Shown piece by piece: positions 35,519-49,834 of a stretch of DNA of 64,000 nt (positions are counted from its first letter, which is position 1; every line of letters begins with the position of its first letter). Source of the stretch: Tetraselmis striata (Eukaryota > Chlorophyta > Chlorodendrophyceae > Chlorodendrales > Chlorodendraceae); NCBI GenBank assembly GCA_006384855.1, contig VCJN01003145.1, forward strand, positions 1 through 64,000. Reading direction: 5' to 3'. The notes under the pieces are model-generated. The model saw only the letters and a list, made by a program, of their open reading frames with translations. It did not search any database and was not told the origin of the DNA. Made by a program: the position numbers and the translations under genes.

Positions 35519-36207
35519 CTAGCCGGCGCGGCCCTTCTCGCGGTAAACTACACTTGCCGGGTAATGTTGTAGGAGTCGACGTGCACGTCCGCACTCGGCA
35601 GGGCGCGCCAGCAAGCTCCCGGGCAAAACACTACGAAGTTGGCGACCGCGGCCATGAGGGCCAAGAAGTCGTATTGGTACTCGGGGGGGGGGGGGGGGGG
35701 GGGGGGGGTGGCATAAACAATTAACTAGGCACGCTAAACAAAAGAGTGGGCGACATCGGCAGGCAATGGGACGCGCGGCGCAAGGCGACAGCCTCCAAGT
35801 GGCGTTATCTGAGTAGCAGGCCACGACGTGCGGCGGTGAGGTGTAGGCTGTCCTTCCGATGGGATCGATGCTGTACAACTCGAAGAACGTGTTGACCGCC
35901 GACAAGTAAGGTTGCAACGACTTAGCTCCGATGTCGCCCAGCTCACCAATCCATGCGACGTACCGAATGACAGTTTTGCAGGATTCGCCTCCAGCGGACT
36001 CGGCAAAGGCAGATTCAGATGCGCGCACCGCCGAGAAGGGCCGCCGTCAACAAGGGCACTATATCTTGTGTTGTGCGCAGCATTACTACCAACCCGCCAT
36101 ATCTGCGGGTCCCGGCGCGAGCCGGGGTGACAGTGGGAGGGAGCGTAAAGCGCGGAGAGTGGGTGGTTACAGAGAAGTGACCAGGCCCCCATGGGCGCCG
36201 CACACAT
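35519..36207 (-). pseudogene. Decayed tyrosine recombinase, copy 1
   Basis: The N-terminal (core-binding) part reads in order ESCKTVIRYVAWIGELGDIG, AKSLQPYLSAVNTFF, PLPADVAHSFV and EYQYDFLALMAAVANFV, but the frame changes several times. The same order of motifs occurs at 63330-63010 (IGERGHIGAKSLHPY, PLPVDVAYNFV, EYQLDFQALM). A 26-bp G tract at 35683-35708 interrupts the frame. The catalytic C-terminus is not present here. Confidence 0.65.
35683..35708 (+). repeat. 26-bp G tract inside the recombinase pseudogene
   Basis: The homologous position in the other copy (near 63051) has only six G. See the finding on in situ tract expansion. Confidence 0.9.
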
Positions 36208-36509
36208 CTGGGCAGGCGTTGCGGTGCCTAGTGCGCGCGCGCTGTGCTGCTAGTGCGGACCATCAATGATGACACGTGCTAAAGTACTGAGATATACTAC
36301 CATAGCTACATTGTACATATGATGTAGTGCACCAACATTGGTGTCAACACCGCCCTCAATGTCGCTAGGGTATGCTCCAAGCACGGGTCCGGTTACTGGC
36401 GCTAGTCGTTAGCCTAGAGGGGCAGCCTGCCATGCCCTGACCTCGGCCTGGATCGCGGGGCTGGCCCTCAAGGAAGTCTTACGGCGTGGGCTATAGCGGG
36501 ACGGTATCG
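36208..36509. other. Spacer between recombinase remnant and monomer array
   Basis: No gene or recognisable repeat is visible in this stretch. Confidence 0.35.
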
Positions 36510-38405
36510 AGCGAAGCAGGGTTGCGTCGAGTGACGCTTCTCCGGAAATGATGAGCTCCCGCTTGCCTCAGGGCTTGTGTGCCGAGCTTAGTCAGTAGCT
36601 AGAAGAGTTGTTAGTGGAAATCGCTAGCGTAGGGAGGCAGCCCGCCATGCCTTGACCTTGGCGTGGGTCGGGGCTGGCACTGCGGTGTAACTATGCGGTA
36701 GTGCCGCAGTCGTATATAAAGCATATCTGGAGCCTTCTCACACAACCGTCCGGCTAGATTGTCAGTTATTGTCGACCCCGTAAACAGGAATCTTGTATGG
36801 CCGACAGCCATCATATTCTCAGCTTCCAACTCCCATATATACGCTTTTATATAGCAAGATTACACGGGCGACAGCCATAATATGGGACTCGCAAAATAGA
36901 TAAAACGGAGGAGTCATGTCGTGTGACATAGATCAAAAATACGTCCACAAGGCCGCGAGTATGGGCGGAGGGCTGCCGCCAATAAGGGCACATACTATGC
37001 CCGTACGATAAAGTTACTGCGGTGCATGTGGTAGTGCCGCGGTCGTAAAGCATATACAGAGCCGTATAACACACCCGGCTAGATTGCCAGTTGTCGACCC
37101 CGCATATATGAATCTAGTATGGCCGACGACCAGATTCTCAGCTGCCAACCCCCACATATGTTTTCACATATATAGCAATATTACACGGTCGACGGGCATG
37201 ATGCATGCGCCGCTTCTCGGCAAAATAAAAGCCGAGAAGTCATGTGATACTTAGAGGAAGTCCGCAAAACCGCAAGTATGAGCGCAGCGGGCCGCCACCA
37301 TCAAGGGCATCGTGCCTTTTTGTTAGAGGTACTGCGGTGTATGTGGTAGTGATGCCGCAGCAACCTTCACAAACTCCAAAACGGAGCCGCATGCCACACC
37401 CGTGCGGCTAGGTTGTAGCTGCCGACCCCGTATATAGGAACCTTATATTGCCGACGACCATATTCCAAGCTGAAGACCCCCATATATACGCTTTTATATA
37501 GCAAGATTACACGGGCGACAGCCATAATATGGGACTCGCAAAATAGATAAAACGGAGGAGTCATGTCGTGTGACATAGATCAAAAATACGTCCGCAAGGC
37601 CGCGAGTATGGGCGGAGGGCTGCCGCCAATAAGGGCACATACTATGCCCGTACGATAAAGTTACTGCGGTGCATGTGGTAGTGCCGCGGTCGTAAAGCAT
37701 ATACAGAGCCGTATAACACACCCGGCTAGATTGCCAGTTGTCGACCCCGCATATATGAATCTAGTATGGCCGACGACCAGATTCTCAGCTGCCAACCCCC
37801 ACATATGTTTTCACATATATAGCAATATTACACGGTCGACGGGCATGATGCATGCGCCGCTTCTCGGCAAAATAAAAGCCGAGAAGTCATGTGATACTTA
37901 GAGGAAGTCCGCAAAACCGCAAGTATGAGCGCAGCGGGCCGCCACCATCAAGGGCACATCGTGCCTTTTTGTTAGAGGTACTGCGGGATATGTGGTAGTG
38001 ATGCCGCAGCAACCTTCACAAACTCCAAAACGGAGCCGCATGCCACACCCGTGCGGCTAGGTTGTAGCTGCCGACCCCGTATATAGGAACCTTATATTGC
38101 CGACGACCATATTCCAAGCTGAAGACCCCCATATATGCATACATATGGCAAGATTACACGGGCGACGGCCATGATGCGGGACTTGCAAAATGCAGGCGAG
38201 GGAGTCGTATGATGTAGGTCAAGGAATGTTCACAAAGCCGCAAGATTGAGCGCCGCGGGCCGCCATCATCAAGGGCACCATGCCCTTACAATAAAGTTAC
38301 CGCAGTGTGTGGCATTACCGCAGTTGGATGAAGCGTCTGCGGAGCCATATAAGACACCCATACGGCCAGATTGTCAGCCGTCGATCTTGTACGTAGAAAT
38401 CTTAC
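36510..38405 (+). repeat. Tandem array of ~320-bp monomers with 647-bp higher-order repeat
   Basis: Monomers: a diverged one (about 36510-36831), A1 (36832-37148), B1 (37149-37476), A2 (37477-37796), B2 (37797-38125) and a last one (38126-38405). A and B differ clearly, but A1B1 and A2B2 are almost identical (647-bp period; for example TCCACAAGG against TCCGCAAGG). Each monomer carries a TGCGG...GTAGTGCCGCA-type hairpin, a GTCGACCCCG-like box and an AT-rich CATATAT segment. The last monomer runs directly into the ATG at 38406. Confidence 0.85.
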
Positions 38406-38576
38406 ATGTCTGACCCGGCCGCACGTCGTGTCCGCGCCGCTGCCCGCCCGGCCGCGCGGCGTTGCCGCACCTGCTACCGCGGGAGCACCGAAATTGCGGT
38501 TAACGACATCAACGGTTACGATGCGATTGATTTCGTATATGCGGCCCACAATGCTATCTTCGGATTGTTGACTTAA
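38406..38576 (+). CDS. Short ORF directly after the monomer array
   Basis: 56 codons, starting MSDPAARRVRAAARP and ending ...IFGLLT. The N-terminus is strongly basic with a CRTC pair, as in a nucleic-acid-binding protein. In two array monomers the aligned position also carries ATG followed by GCCGAC (about 37120 and 37767). It may be the start of the LINE first ORF cut short by a stop. Function is unknown. Confidence 0.4.
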   Translation: MSDPAARRVRAAARPAARRCRTCYRGSTEIAVNDINGYDAIDFVYAAHNAIFGLLT

Positions 38577-38622
38577 GAAGAGGGTGTTGTAATTCGATTT
38601 TGGGGAATGGGGTCATGTTATC

Positions 38623-40390
38623 ATGCATAGCCGCGCCCTCTATCTCTGCCTCGTCGTCCCGTTGGCCTTTGCGAGGGTCTCTTTCACGGGCTCTTCCAAG
38701 CCCGTGACTGCGAACGCCATCGTCGGGTTTGGCCTAAGGTTAGCGTGGCGGAATCTGTCCGCTAGCATTCTTCCATCGCCTAGATCTTCGGAGAGCTTCC
38801 GCAATCTCGCCACGTCGGTGAGGGACCTTAATAACATGCATGGCCCAAACGATAGTATTCCCGCCAATGCCGTACCTCGAAAAAGCCATGCTGTCGCAAA
38901 TTGGCTCTCCGTCTTTGGAAGCGACCCGGTGAAGGGAGTGGCACCCCTTCGAAGGGAACGCAAGGACATGTGGAATCCGGGGAGCAGATCTCCGTCCAAA
39001 CTTCGGTAGTAGATTCTGTGACGGCTTCTTTGTAACACTCGGAAACTCCGTGCCGTCGTTATACAAGTTGGCATCGGGGTAGGGGGCGTGCCGAGTCGGG
39101 TATAGTTGTAGGTGCAGGTACCTCGTCGTCACAAACGGACTCTAACACGCGCTTTCCACGCGGGCTCGCGTCGGTTTGTCAAATGGCAACCTCGTTGAAA
39201 ATATCACACATCGGACAGCCACTATGTACGCCTCGCTTGCATATTCCCCCGCTTGGGGAATGTGAAGGCCTCGCCAAGGAACGTTTAAGTATACCGGGAG
39301 CGCTTCTGCCGTGCGTGGCCGGGTGTGGGTGTGGGTGTGGGTGTGGGTACCTCGTCACTCGTCGTGGACGGACTCAAAAAAGGCGCTTCCCACGCGAGCT
39401 CGTGCCGGCCTCCATTCCCAAGCCCCCACGGCGGTGTGTCTCGTTTCCGGCCGAGTAGGGGCAGGTGTAGGGTTGATTGTTTCGTCGTCTAAGAAGGACG
39501 CCAACACGCGCTTGCCACGGGAGCATGTGCCAACCTTACTCGCGCTTGGGTTCACGGAAACTGTGCGCGAATCGGAAGCGTGGTTATCTGACCACATAGG
39601 CAGCACGTTACTTCCTCAGGACAAGGCTGAGGTGATGTTGTCTGAACATGATGGGAACCCGATATTGCCACTGCGTCTCGTACGGCTTTTTGCTTAAGCG
39701 ACTCAACCACGCTCGGGGGTAGGAGATGTGCGCACTCGTCCAATAACCTGAGCACGCCCTTCAATACCCCAGCCCCACGGCGTTATGTCTCGTCCCCATC
39801 CTTATTTCCGTCGCCGCACTACGCCAAAGATAGTAGCGCGCCAGGCGGCCACACTGGAGGGGTGAGAAACTAATACGAAGTATGGATCCATGGAAACGAG
39901 GCTCAATCTACGCTTGGCCGGGACGGGGTGGCCCTCCACCCGCCACACGTTTGTGGTGGCATGTTGAGAGAGGCGTCGGGAATAGTACATCGTAAAGTTC
40001 GTGACCGCGGCGATTATCGCGACGAAATGCGCGAAAGTGGCGGCCATGTACTTCTAGACTGTGTTGAAATTTCAATCGATATTGCGACCGTTTTAGCGTT
40101 AATTTGTCCCCCATTTAATAGGTCTTTCCAAAGTAGCGTATTTGAGCCAATTTCACTGGATACTGCGACTCCTCCCATAGGGAGCGGGCCGTGCAAGAAG
40201 CGGTTCGGGATTTTATTCAGAAGGGTGGTGGGAGACGGGAGTTCGGGAAGCGGGCGCGCTCTCGCCGTAAGCGGCGGGGTTCATTCGACTGCGCGAGCGA
40301 CCATCCACTACGCGATCCGGTATCGGGGGTACCTCGTAACGGGCCGGGCAAAATAAATGCGAGCCGGGCGCGGCACTATCGGGAGTTGAT
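38623..40390 (+). pseudogene. Decayed LINE coding region, 5' part
   Basis: Open stretches at 38623-39009 and 39311-39697 have coding-like composition but no motif I can name, and are not in one frame. A GGGTGT microsatellite-like run (39325-39350) lies between them. They are placed in the LINE because they sit between the 5' ORF and the reverse-transcriptase remains in the same orientation. Confidence 0.4.
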
Positions 40391-40392
40391 GC

Positions 40393-41386
40393 GTGACCCC
40401 CACCCCCGAGCACAACGGATTGCCACAGATTGTACCATGGTGCACCGACACATTAGCGGCAAGGCAACCAGCACTACGGCTGCCATGTCAGTTATACGCG
40501 GACGACGTTGTTGGTCTCACATGCTCGTTCGATAACATGCATGCCATGTTCGCCCACTTCTCGCACTGGGCGGAGGATCATTTTATGGGGTTTGGGATAC
40601 TGAAATGTGGCGGGGTGATGGCATGAGGCTGATATTCCGATGAGACCGCGTTACGCGAACAAGCTGCCGAATCATGGCAGCTTGGGGGGGGAGGGGTAAC
40701 GATTATAATAAATGAATATAGGTATTTGGGTTCGAACTCGGATTTATTTAGGTATGCGACACATAGTCGACGCGACCGGGTTAAGAAAGGTAGGCGCGCC
40801 ATTGAGGCGCTCGATTCGGTAGAAGTCGATGGACGGGGCATAATTCCTATTTATGTGCATGTGTTTGTCTTTACAACATGTATACTACCGGTTCTAACTT
40901 AACGGGCGTAATGTAATGTAGCGTAACTTATGGGGAATGGATATAATTGCGCTAGCGGCGCGAAGAAATTACAAACGGTACGCAATTAGTGCTTGCGGTT
41001 CCTTTATATTGGGGTTAGTAAGAACCCCATGGGGTGGCCACTGCACCGATGATGCGGGAATTGGATCATGCGCCCACAAAGCCGCTGCTGCACGGGCTCG
41101 GGCGCTCCGGAAAGCATCCGACTTGAATATATGTATATTAACCCATGTAGTAGCATATCAACCAAGTCGGGCGCGGCCTAACTCGTGGACGTTGGGGACT
41201 GTGCGGAGGATAGATCGACTAGCTATGGCGAATGTAGGGCTAGCTGAGGCGCGGGGGCGCACCTTCCACTTGAGTGGAGGTCGGCACAAGCCGCGCGCGA
41301 TGCCGCTAGTAAAGGCAGCGGTGTGGGCGCGTTACGAATCGTCGGCAGCGTTAGCCCGTACTGAAGCATGGGGTATATATGTCTAG
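40393..41386 (+). pseudogene. Decayed reverse transcriptase (LINE type)
   Basis: The palm motif reads LPCQLYADDVVGL, with the YADD box at about 40495, followed by the thumb-side pattern HFMGFGILKCGVM-like and, after a frame change near 40625, YRYLG. A further stretch, IPIYVHVFVFTTCILPVLT, leads into the 40937-41386 frame; this order is usual for non-LTR reverse transcriptases. Stops at 40624, about 40899 and 41384 show the copy is dead. Confidence 0.7.
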
Positions 41387-41499
41387 GCATCTGATGCATC
41401 AAACTCGTTGCCACAATACGGTGCGGGTGGCCCTGCGGGGGTTGCTTGTGGCCGGGCTGCACATTATGAAACAATCATTACGCGCCCGAGTATTTCCCA

Positions 41500-41970
41500 A
41501 TGCCCGCCGATTGGCCTGGATTCATGCCATGCCTCAGCGGTTCCTTGAACACCGCCTTGCATGAGGCGGAAGTGAATATGAGACTATCGAACATATTTGG
41601 TGGTGGAGTGCCCACGGTGGGGTATCACAGTCATAATTTGGGGTCGTCACTTCCAGATTTTCGGGATTTGATTGGTAGTCAGGTTATTGCATCAACACGT
41701 GAGAACTTAACTGCCTTCATTTTGGGCGGGGCCCCTCCCTCCCTTCACGGCGCCTTGGATTTTACTGGGAATGGGAGAATTTTCAGTTGTGGCGTCGGGC
41801 CCTTCTTGACATTGTCTGCTTTGTTGCACATGTATCGCACTCCCGAGACGCTTTGCTATGCGGGATGGGGCTTGCCCCAACTCGCATTACTCGAATGGGC
41901 CGACGCCCAAACGGGTAGGGAGGACCGCCTTTCGTGGTCCGTGCCGGGTATTTTGATGGCAGTGTTTTAG
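41500..41970 (+). pseudogene. C-terminal part of the LINE ORF
   Basis: A 156-codon open frame ending ...SVPGILMAVF at TAG 41968. Its last 30 codons are repeated, decayed, in the truncated copy at 30914-30990. No endonuclease or RNase H motif is recognised. Confidence 0.5.
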
Positions 41971-42170
41971 AATTAGACGGTGATCCAACAGCGATGGAGA
42001 TTCTGTTCCTCGCCTTCAATTAGTGCCTTCGAATTTGCCTCTTGACAAAAACTGAGAGTCGGCCTACCCACGGCTTTCCGCAAGTGGATCGCTGCCTAAA
42101 CGGCCGTCGTAGAGACGCTGCAAGGGTTTCACTGTGGCCCGTCCTGTCTCGGGGGCGGGAAAAACCGGCA

Positions 42171-42410
42171 AATGCCGCCTCTCAGGTCGTGAGAAGAAAT
42201 CACGTTTATTCTTCATACATGCTTCCGTAACTCCGTAACATTTAATTCCTAAGGATTAAATGGCGGATGGTGCCAATGCTGCTGTTGCGCTGGCGGACGA
42301 CGAGTGGCCCTGGCGTCGCGGAAATTAGCGGGGAGTCGCGCGTCGCGCGGTCGCGGGAACCCGCCAAAGATGGCAAGCCATAGCGCCACAAGCCGTGTGT
42401 GAGGTTGATC

Positions 42411-42496
<86 letters not shown>

Positions 42497-43131
42497 GCAC
42501 ACGCACCCGCACACGCACACACGCACACACGCACCGGTATGGTCGCAACAGAGGTACGAGGTAATCCTTTGTACCACGGCCCATATTAAACCTCTTCTCT
42601 GCACATGACAACTCGGCAACCCAAAACCCACGGGAGCTAAATCCTTACCGGGCAGGAAGTGCGGCACGCCGACTTCGCTCCCCTAAGGTGCCTCACAGCC
42701 TACCGAGGAAGGCTCCGACCAAGTAAGCGACCCGAGATCACATCACAGGCACGCTCACATATTTGGCTGCGCAGCTCGATGGCCTGAAATATCGCGGCCG
42801 CTATCAGCCGCCTCCATCTGCCGCCATCAGCCGGCCGCCGCAAGCTGGACAGCCTGCGCCACCACCAGCACCCTAGTGGCCGCCTGTCGAGTGGTCCTTA
42901 TCGATTGGGGGCCGCTCCGTCTGGCGCTCCAACAACTCTGTTTCGCCCAGCTGGGCGCTTCTCCTGAAGTGCTCAGTGTCCTCTCGCCTTGGACACCAGA
43001 CGCAGGAAGCACCTGGGTGTGTTCTTAACTATCCCGGTGGGACAGCTGCTCTCGTCAAGGCGCAAGAGTACCCCGCTCGGAGCTGCGGAGGGCTTCAGGA
43101 CGGGGAAGGGGGGATCCTGCCTCCGGGTGCC
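42171..43131. other. Upstream region of the tafazzin-like gene, with (AC)n run
   Basis: An (AC)n microsatellite spans about 42412-42494, followed by imperfect ACACGC repeats to 42532. The rest has no recognisable gene. The promoter of the tafazzin-like gene should lie in 42600-43131; no box is clear. Confidence 0.5.
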
Positions 43132-46462
<3,331 letters not shown>

Positions 46463-47314
46463 CCATGTATGGCAACCAGCCGTACCTTTGCGTCCCAACT
46501 CGCAGGGACCTAATCAAACAGAACCCGAACATTGGAATTTTCATTGAGCACTCACCACGCAGGCTTCCCGATGAGTGACCGTTCACATCACGAACATGAG
46601 GTCACATCAGCAGCTAACGGATAGGAGGTCTTTTCATTAAGTGCTCTTCGCAACAGAGGGATGCCAGTGGACAGCAACCATGCTAGTACCCGCAGCTAGA
46701 CAACAGTGCAGGGAGGCCACGGAATGAGTTTGTGAAATCCCGACGTGGTTATCGGTGATGCTGGTAGTTGACGCCTGCCATGTATCTGAGATACTCTTTC
46801 CTGATTGCACATGCCATACAGGCGGCATGCCCCGAGCGGGAACATGTTGGGGAAGGGACTAAAGTAAACAAGTGTTGCCGACCAAGCAATGAACGCGAGT
46901 TTTGAAAATCACCATGCATGTATGAGTTCCTGGGTAGTGAAAAGACAGTGCGGACGATTGCATGCCAGGTCCTGGCAAAAAGCTTGTACCAATTCCTCAA
47001 CAATTTGGGCGCATTGGGGATGTGAATTATGTTATTATTGCATGCCCAACCGCATATTGAAGCCAACGCTAAGCCTGTGATTCAAGTCGCAAAAGACTGA
47101 GCACTTCATGTCCCTTGAAAGACACAGTTTTCTGGAATGATTGGGTCTGCTTGCATAGAATAGATCACAACAGTCTCAAAACTTGCTTCGCAGCCAGGCA
47201 ATCAGACCACGTCATGGAGGGCACTGCAGCGGCGCTTGCGTGCTGCTGGCTCCCAGCAAGGATGACTATATATGTACAGCCTCAGTGCCACCCATTGCCG
47301 CACACATGATGCAC
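46463..47314. other. Convergent intergenic region
   Basis: It lies between the 3' ends of the plus-strand tafazzin-like gene and the minus-strand cysteine-rich gene. No coding frame or repeat of note is visible. Confidence 0.4.
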
Positions 47315-49670
47315 CTAGTTTGGCACACAGCGGAACTCGGTGCGCAGGCAGTTGCGCTCGCCGGTGCAGCCGTTGGAGTACTCCACGCACACGCGCTCGC
47401 GCTTCTTGCAGTCGGGGTTATCGAATCTGGAAGCAGGGAGGGGGAACAGTCAGGTAATGATGCACCGCATACTGTCTATTCATATTTTGCAGAGCCGCGC
47501 CCATACAAAAAACAATCAGGACAGTCTCCCCATTATTAATCGCTAATAATGCATGTAACTCCCCCTTGATACCTGTAACTCTGCAAGTTTCCCCTTGTAA
47601 TAACATCAATTAAAGACTTGATTCATTCAGTTCAAGTACATACTACCCATACGATGTACCCATATTAATAAGTCCGTTCAAAATCATATATTTGATGGGG
47701 ATAGGACACGTGACATCATACAAAAAGATTCGATTTTCAGTCAGGGGCTGCATAGATGGTGCGCCGCACAGGCATCAGGCTGCCAAATGAGAGGGCGGTG
47801 CCGGGCAGCAACGTACTTGACACACTCGCGCGTGGAGCGCACGCACTGCGCCTCGTAGCGGTCGCACTGCTCGCGGTACTCCACGCACTGGCGCGACGTC
47901 TGCACGCACCAGCTCTGGAAGCGGTCGCACTTGGGCGCGTACTGCACGCACTTGTCCGCGTAGCGCTTGCACACATGCTGCAGCCAATGCAGAGGGGTGG
48001 GGGAGTTCAGAATTGTTTCGAGTGAAAATAAATGCAGTTATGAATCACTGCCACCATGACTGATCGGACCCAAAACAATAATAATAAAACATCTCCATTC
48101 ATGTCTTGCTATTCAGGTTGAGAGATGGACTATGTGAAGTTCTAGATATAGTATGGGAAAAAAATTCCAACCAACCTGGTACTGGACACATTCACGGTCC
48201 GTCGCGCTGTTGTGGTCCATGCAGGCACCGTCCTTGTCGAAGCGGGTGCAGAAGTCCTGGTGTCATGAGGCATGAGAAAGGCACAGATCGGCTAGTCAGA
48301 TGAGCAGCGTGACTGACTCATCCAGCACGTTGGTACACAGACAACAATCTGCGGCAGCTATAATACAGTATATATGCATCTATGCATGTGTGTGTGTGTG
48401 TGTGTGTGTGTAAAGGGGTGGGTGGCCAGTGCGCCGGAATAGGTATGGAGGGGGTCCGTGTGTGCGTGTGTGTGTGTGGAAAGTGGTGTGATGAGGGTGC
48501 GTGTGAAGGGTGCGTAAGTGTGTGTGTGTGTGTGCGTGTTTGCGTGCGTGCGAGCGACAACTGCAGGTAGAGCTACTGAAATTCTGGGCAACGCATTTTA
48601 TGTAGCGATACTGATACGCGCAGGCCTGAGACGGCGCAGGGAACGTACTGTCTCAGATACGCACTCCTTCTCCCAGTCGTCGCAAACGCGCTCCTGGCGG
48701 ATGCACTCGCGCTCGTCCGAGTCGTCATCGTCGTCCTCGAGGTCGTGAACCTTGAGGCAGTTGTTGGTCTCCTCGTACTTGGTGCACACCGTCTCGCGGC
48801 GGACGCAGTCCTTGCTCCACCTGTCGCACGTGCGTGTCTCTTCCACGCACGTCTCGCGCCACTCGTCACAGTCCTGCCATGGCATCACGCAGCGAGGCAC
48901 GGGTCACCTCCTGCAAACTTGAACCACGGCACCGTACCGGTACGGGTGCCTGTACTCCGGCTGTACTGAACTTCGAATATTTCGAGGACGGCTCGGAGAA
49001 CAGCGGCGAGATCAGCAGCTGATCTGTTGCGCCAACGCACTGCATGTTGGAGCGGCAGCACCGTGAGAATGGGCTGATGCAGGGCTGCTGGCCTGGGAGG
49101 CCCGCAATGCTACCTTCTCGAACTCGACGCACTGGTCTTCATACCGGAGGCACTCGGTGTTGGCGCTGTTGCAGGCCGGGCCGCCATACTCGACGCATAC
49201 CACATCCGGGCTCTCACCGGCGGCGCAGTTCACGAAGTCCAGGCCCTGCAGCAGCTCGCGCGAGGCTGCCTGGTTGACGAGGGCGGGCGGGCAGAATTAC
49301 ATCAGTGCCGCTACTTTTCATCGTCGGGACATCACCTCCCCAGGGTGGCTACTCCGCCTCGGGCACTGCAAGGCTGGGAACCGTCCCCGCTTGGCGCCGA
49401 CGGGGGCAGTTTCAGACGGAACGTCGCACGCGTACCGGTACTCGTCGTGGCAAATAATAGTACTGTACAATTTGCAGTATATCTGAAGTGGTACATGGCA
49501 GCAAACGCTGCGCACCGCGCCGCTTCGCGTGTTCGGGACATGAACGCTGGCACTCGCGGTCTGGCGCTGCTTCACGACTGTGGCACCGGTTCGTGTCCGC
49601 GTCAGCCGGAGCCACTGCCCTCCTGTGCGCGTGCTTAGAGCTCTGGAATTAGAGCAGTATACATGGCGGT

Positions 49671-49705
<35 letters not shown>

Positions 49706-49834
49706 GGCCGGCGTGGGGCTGCCAGTAAGATGGGTACGGGTGACCAGAAGACGAGATGAGCGGGTCGGCAGGTAGCTTACCGGTGCCAGGACGGCGGTCA
49801 TCGCCAGCGCGCAAAGCAGCGTGTGACACCTCAT
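47315..49834 (-). CDS. Secreted cysteine-rich protein with heptad cysteine repeats
   Basis: Function unknown. Six exons with consistent phases: 49834-49781, 49269-49114, 48873-48661, 48256-48176, 47977-47817, 47426-47315; 777 nt, 258 aa. The first exon encodes a signal peptide (MRCHTLLCALAMTAVLAP), so the product is probably secreted or cell-surface. After it, cysteines recur mostly every seventh residue in a C-x-x-[YFW]-x-x-x pattern, e.g. CDEWRETCVEETRTCDRW, CKRYADKCVQYAPKCDRF and CVEYREQCDRYEAQC. A central acidic break (LEDDDDDSDERE) interrupts the series. The aromatic and charged residues at fixed positions suggest a disulfide-braced helical rod or a metal-binding array. I know no named family with this spacing. 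Confidence 0.85.
48383..48550 (+). repeat. (TG)n-rich low-complexity stretch
   Basis: Three blocks of TG repeats separated by short unique sequence, in the intron between the exons 48873-48661 and 48256-48176. Confidence 0.85.
49673..49704 (+). repeat. 32-bp G homopolymer in intron 1 of the cysteine-rich gene
   Basis: It is the longest single-base tract in the window. It is C in the transcript, about 77 nt downstream of the 5' splice site at 49781. Confidence 0.9.

Larger units (their letters stand above)
36510..42170 (+). mobile_element. LINE-like (non-LTR) retrotransposon, decayed, with 5' monomer array
   Basis: I read this stretch as one element: a 5' monomer array (36510-38405), a first small ORF, then decayed ORF remains with a reverse-transcriptase palm motif, and a 3' region. 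The 3' end is found again alone at 30914-31280, which marks the 3' boundary. Frames are broken many times from 38.6 to 41.4 kb. That the monomer array belongs to the element is inference from direct abutment with the ATG and from the analogy with monomeric 5' UTRs of rodent L1. Confidence 0.6.

Noticed and set aside
36832..38125. tRNA-derived SINE interpretation of the monomers
   Set aside because: GTCGACCCCG weakly resembles a B box, but no A box, cloverleaf or A-rich tail could be found.
42249..42667. ORFs rich in Val-Cys or Thr-His
   Set aside because: They are translations of the (AC)n microsatellite.
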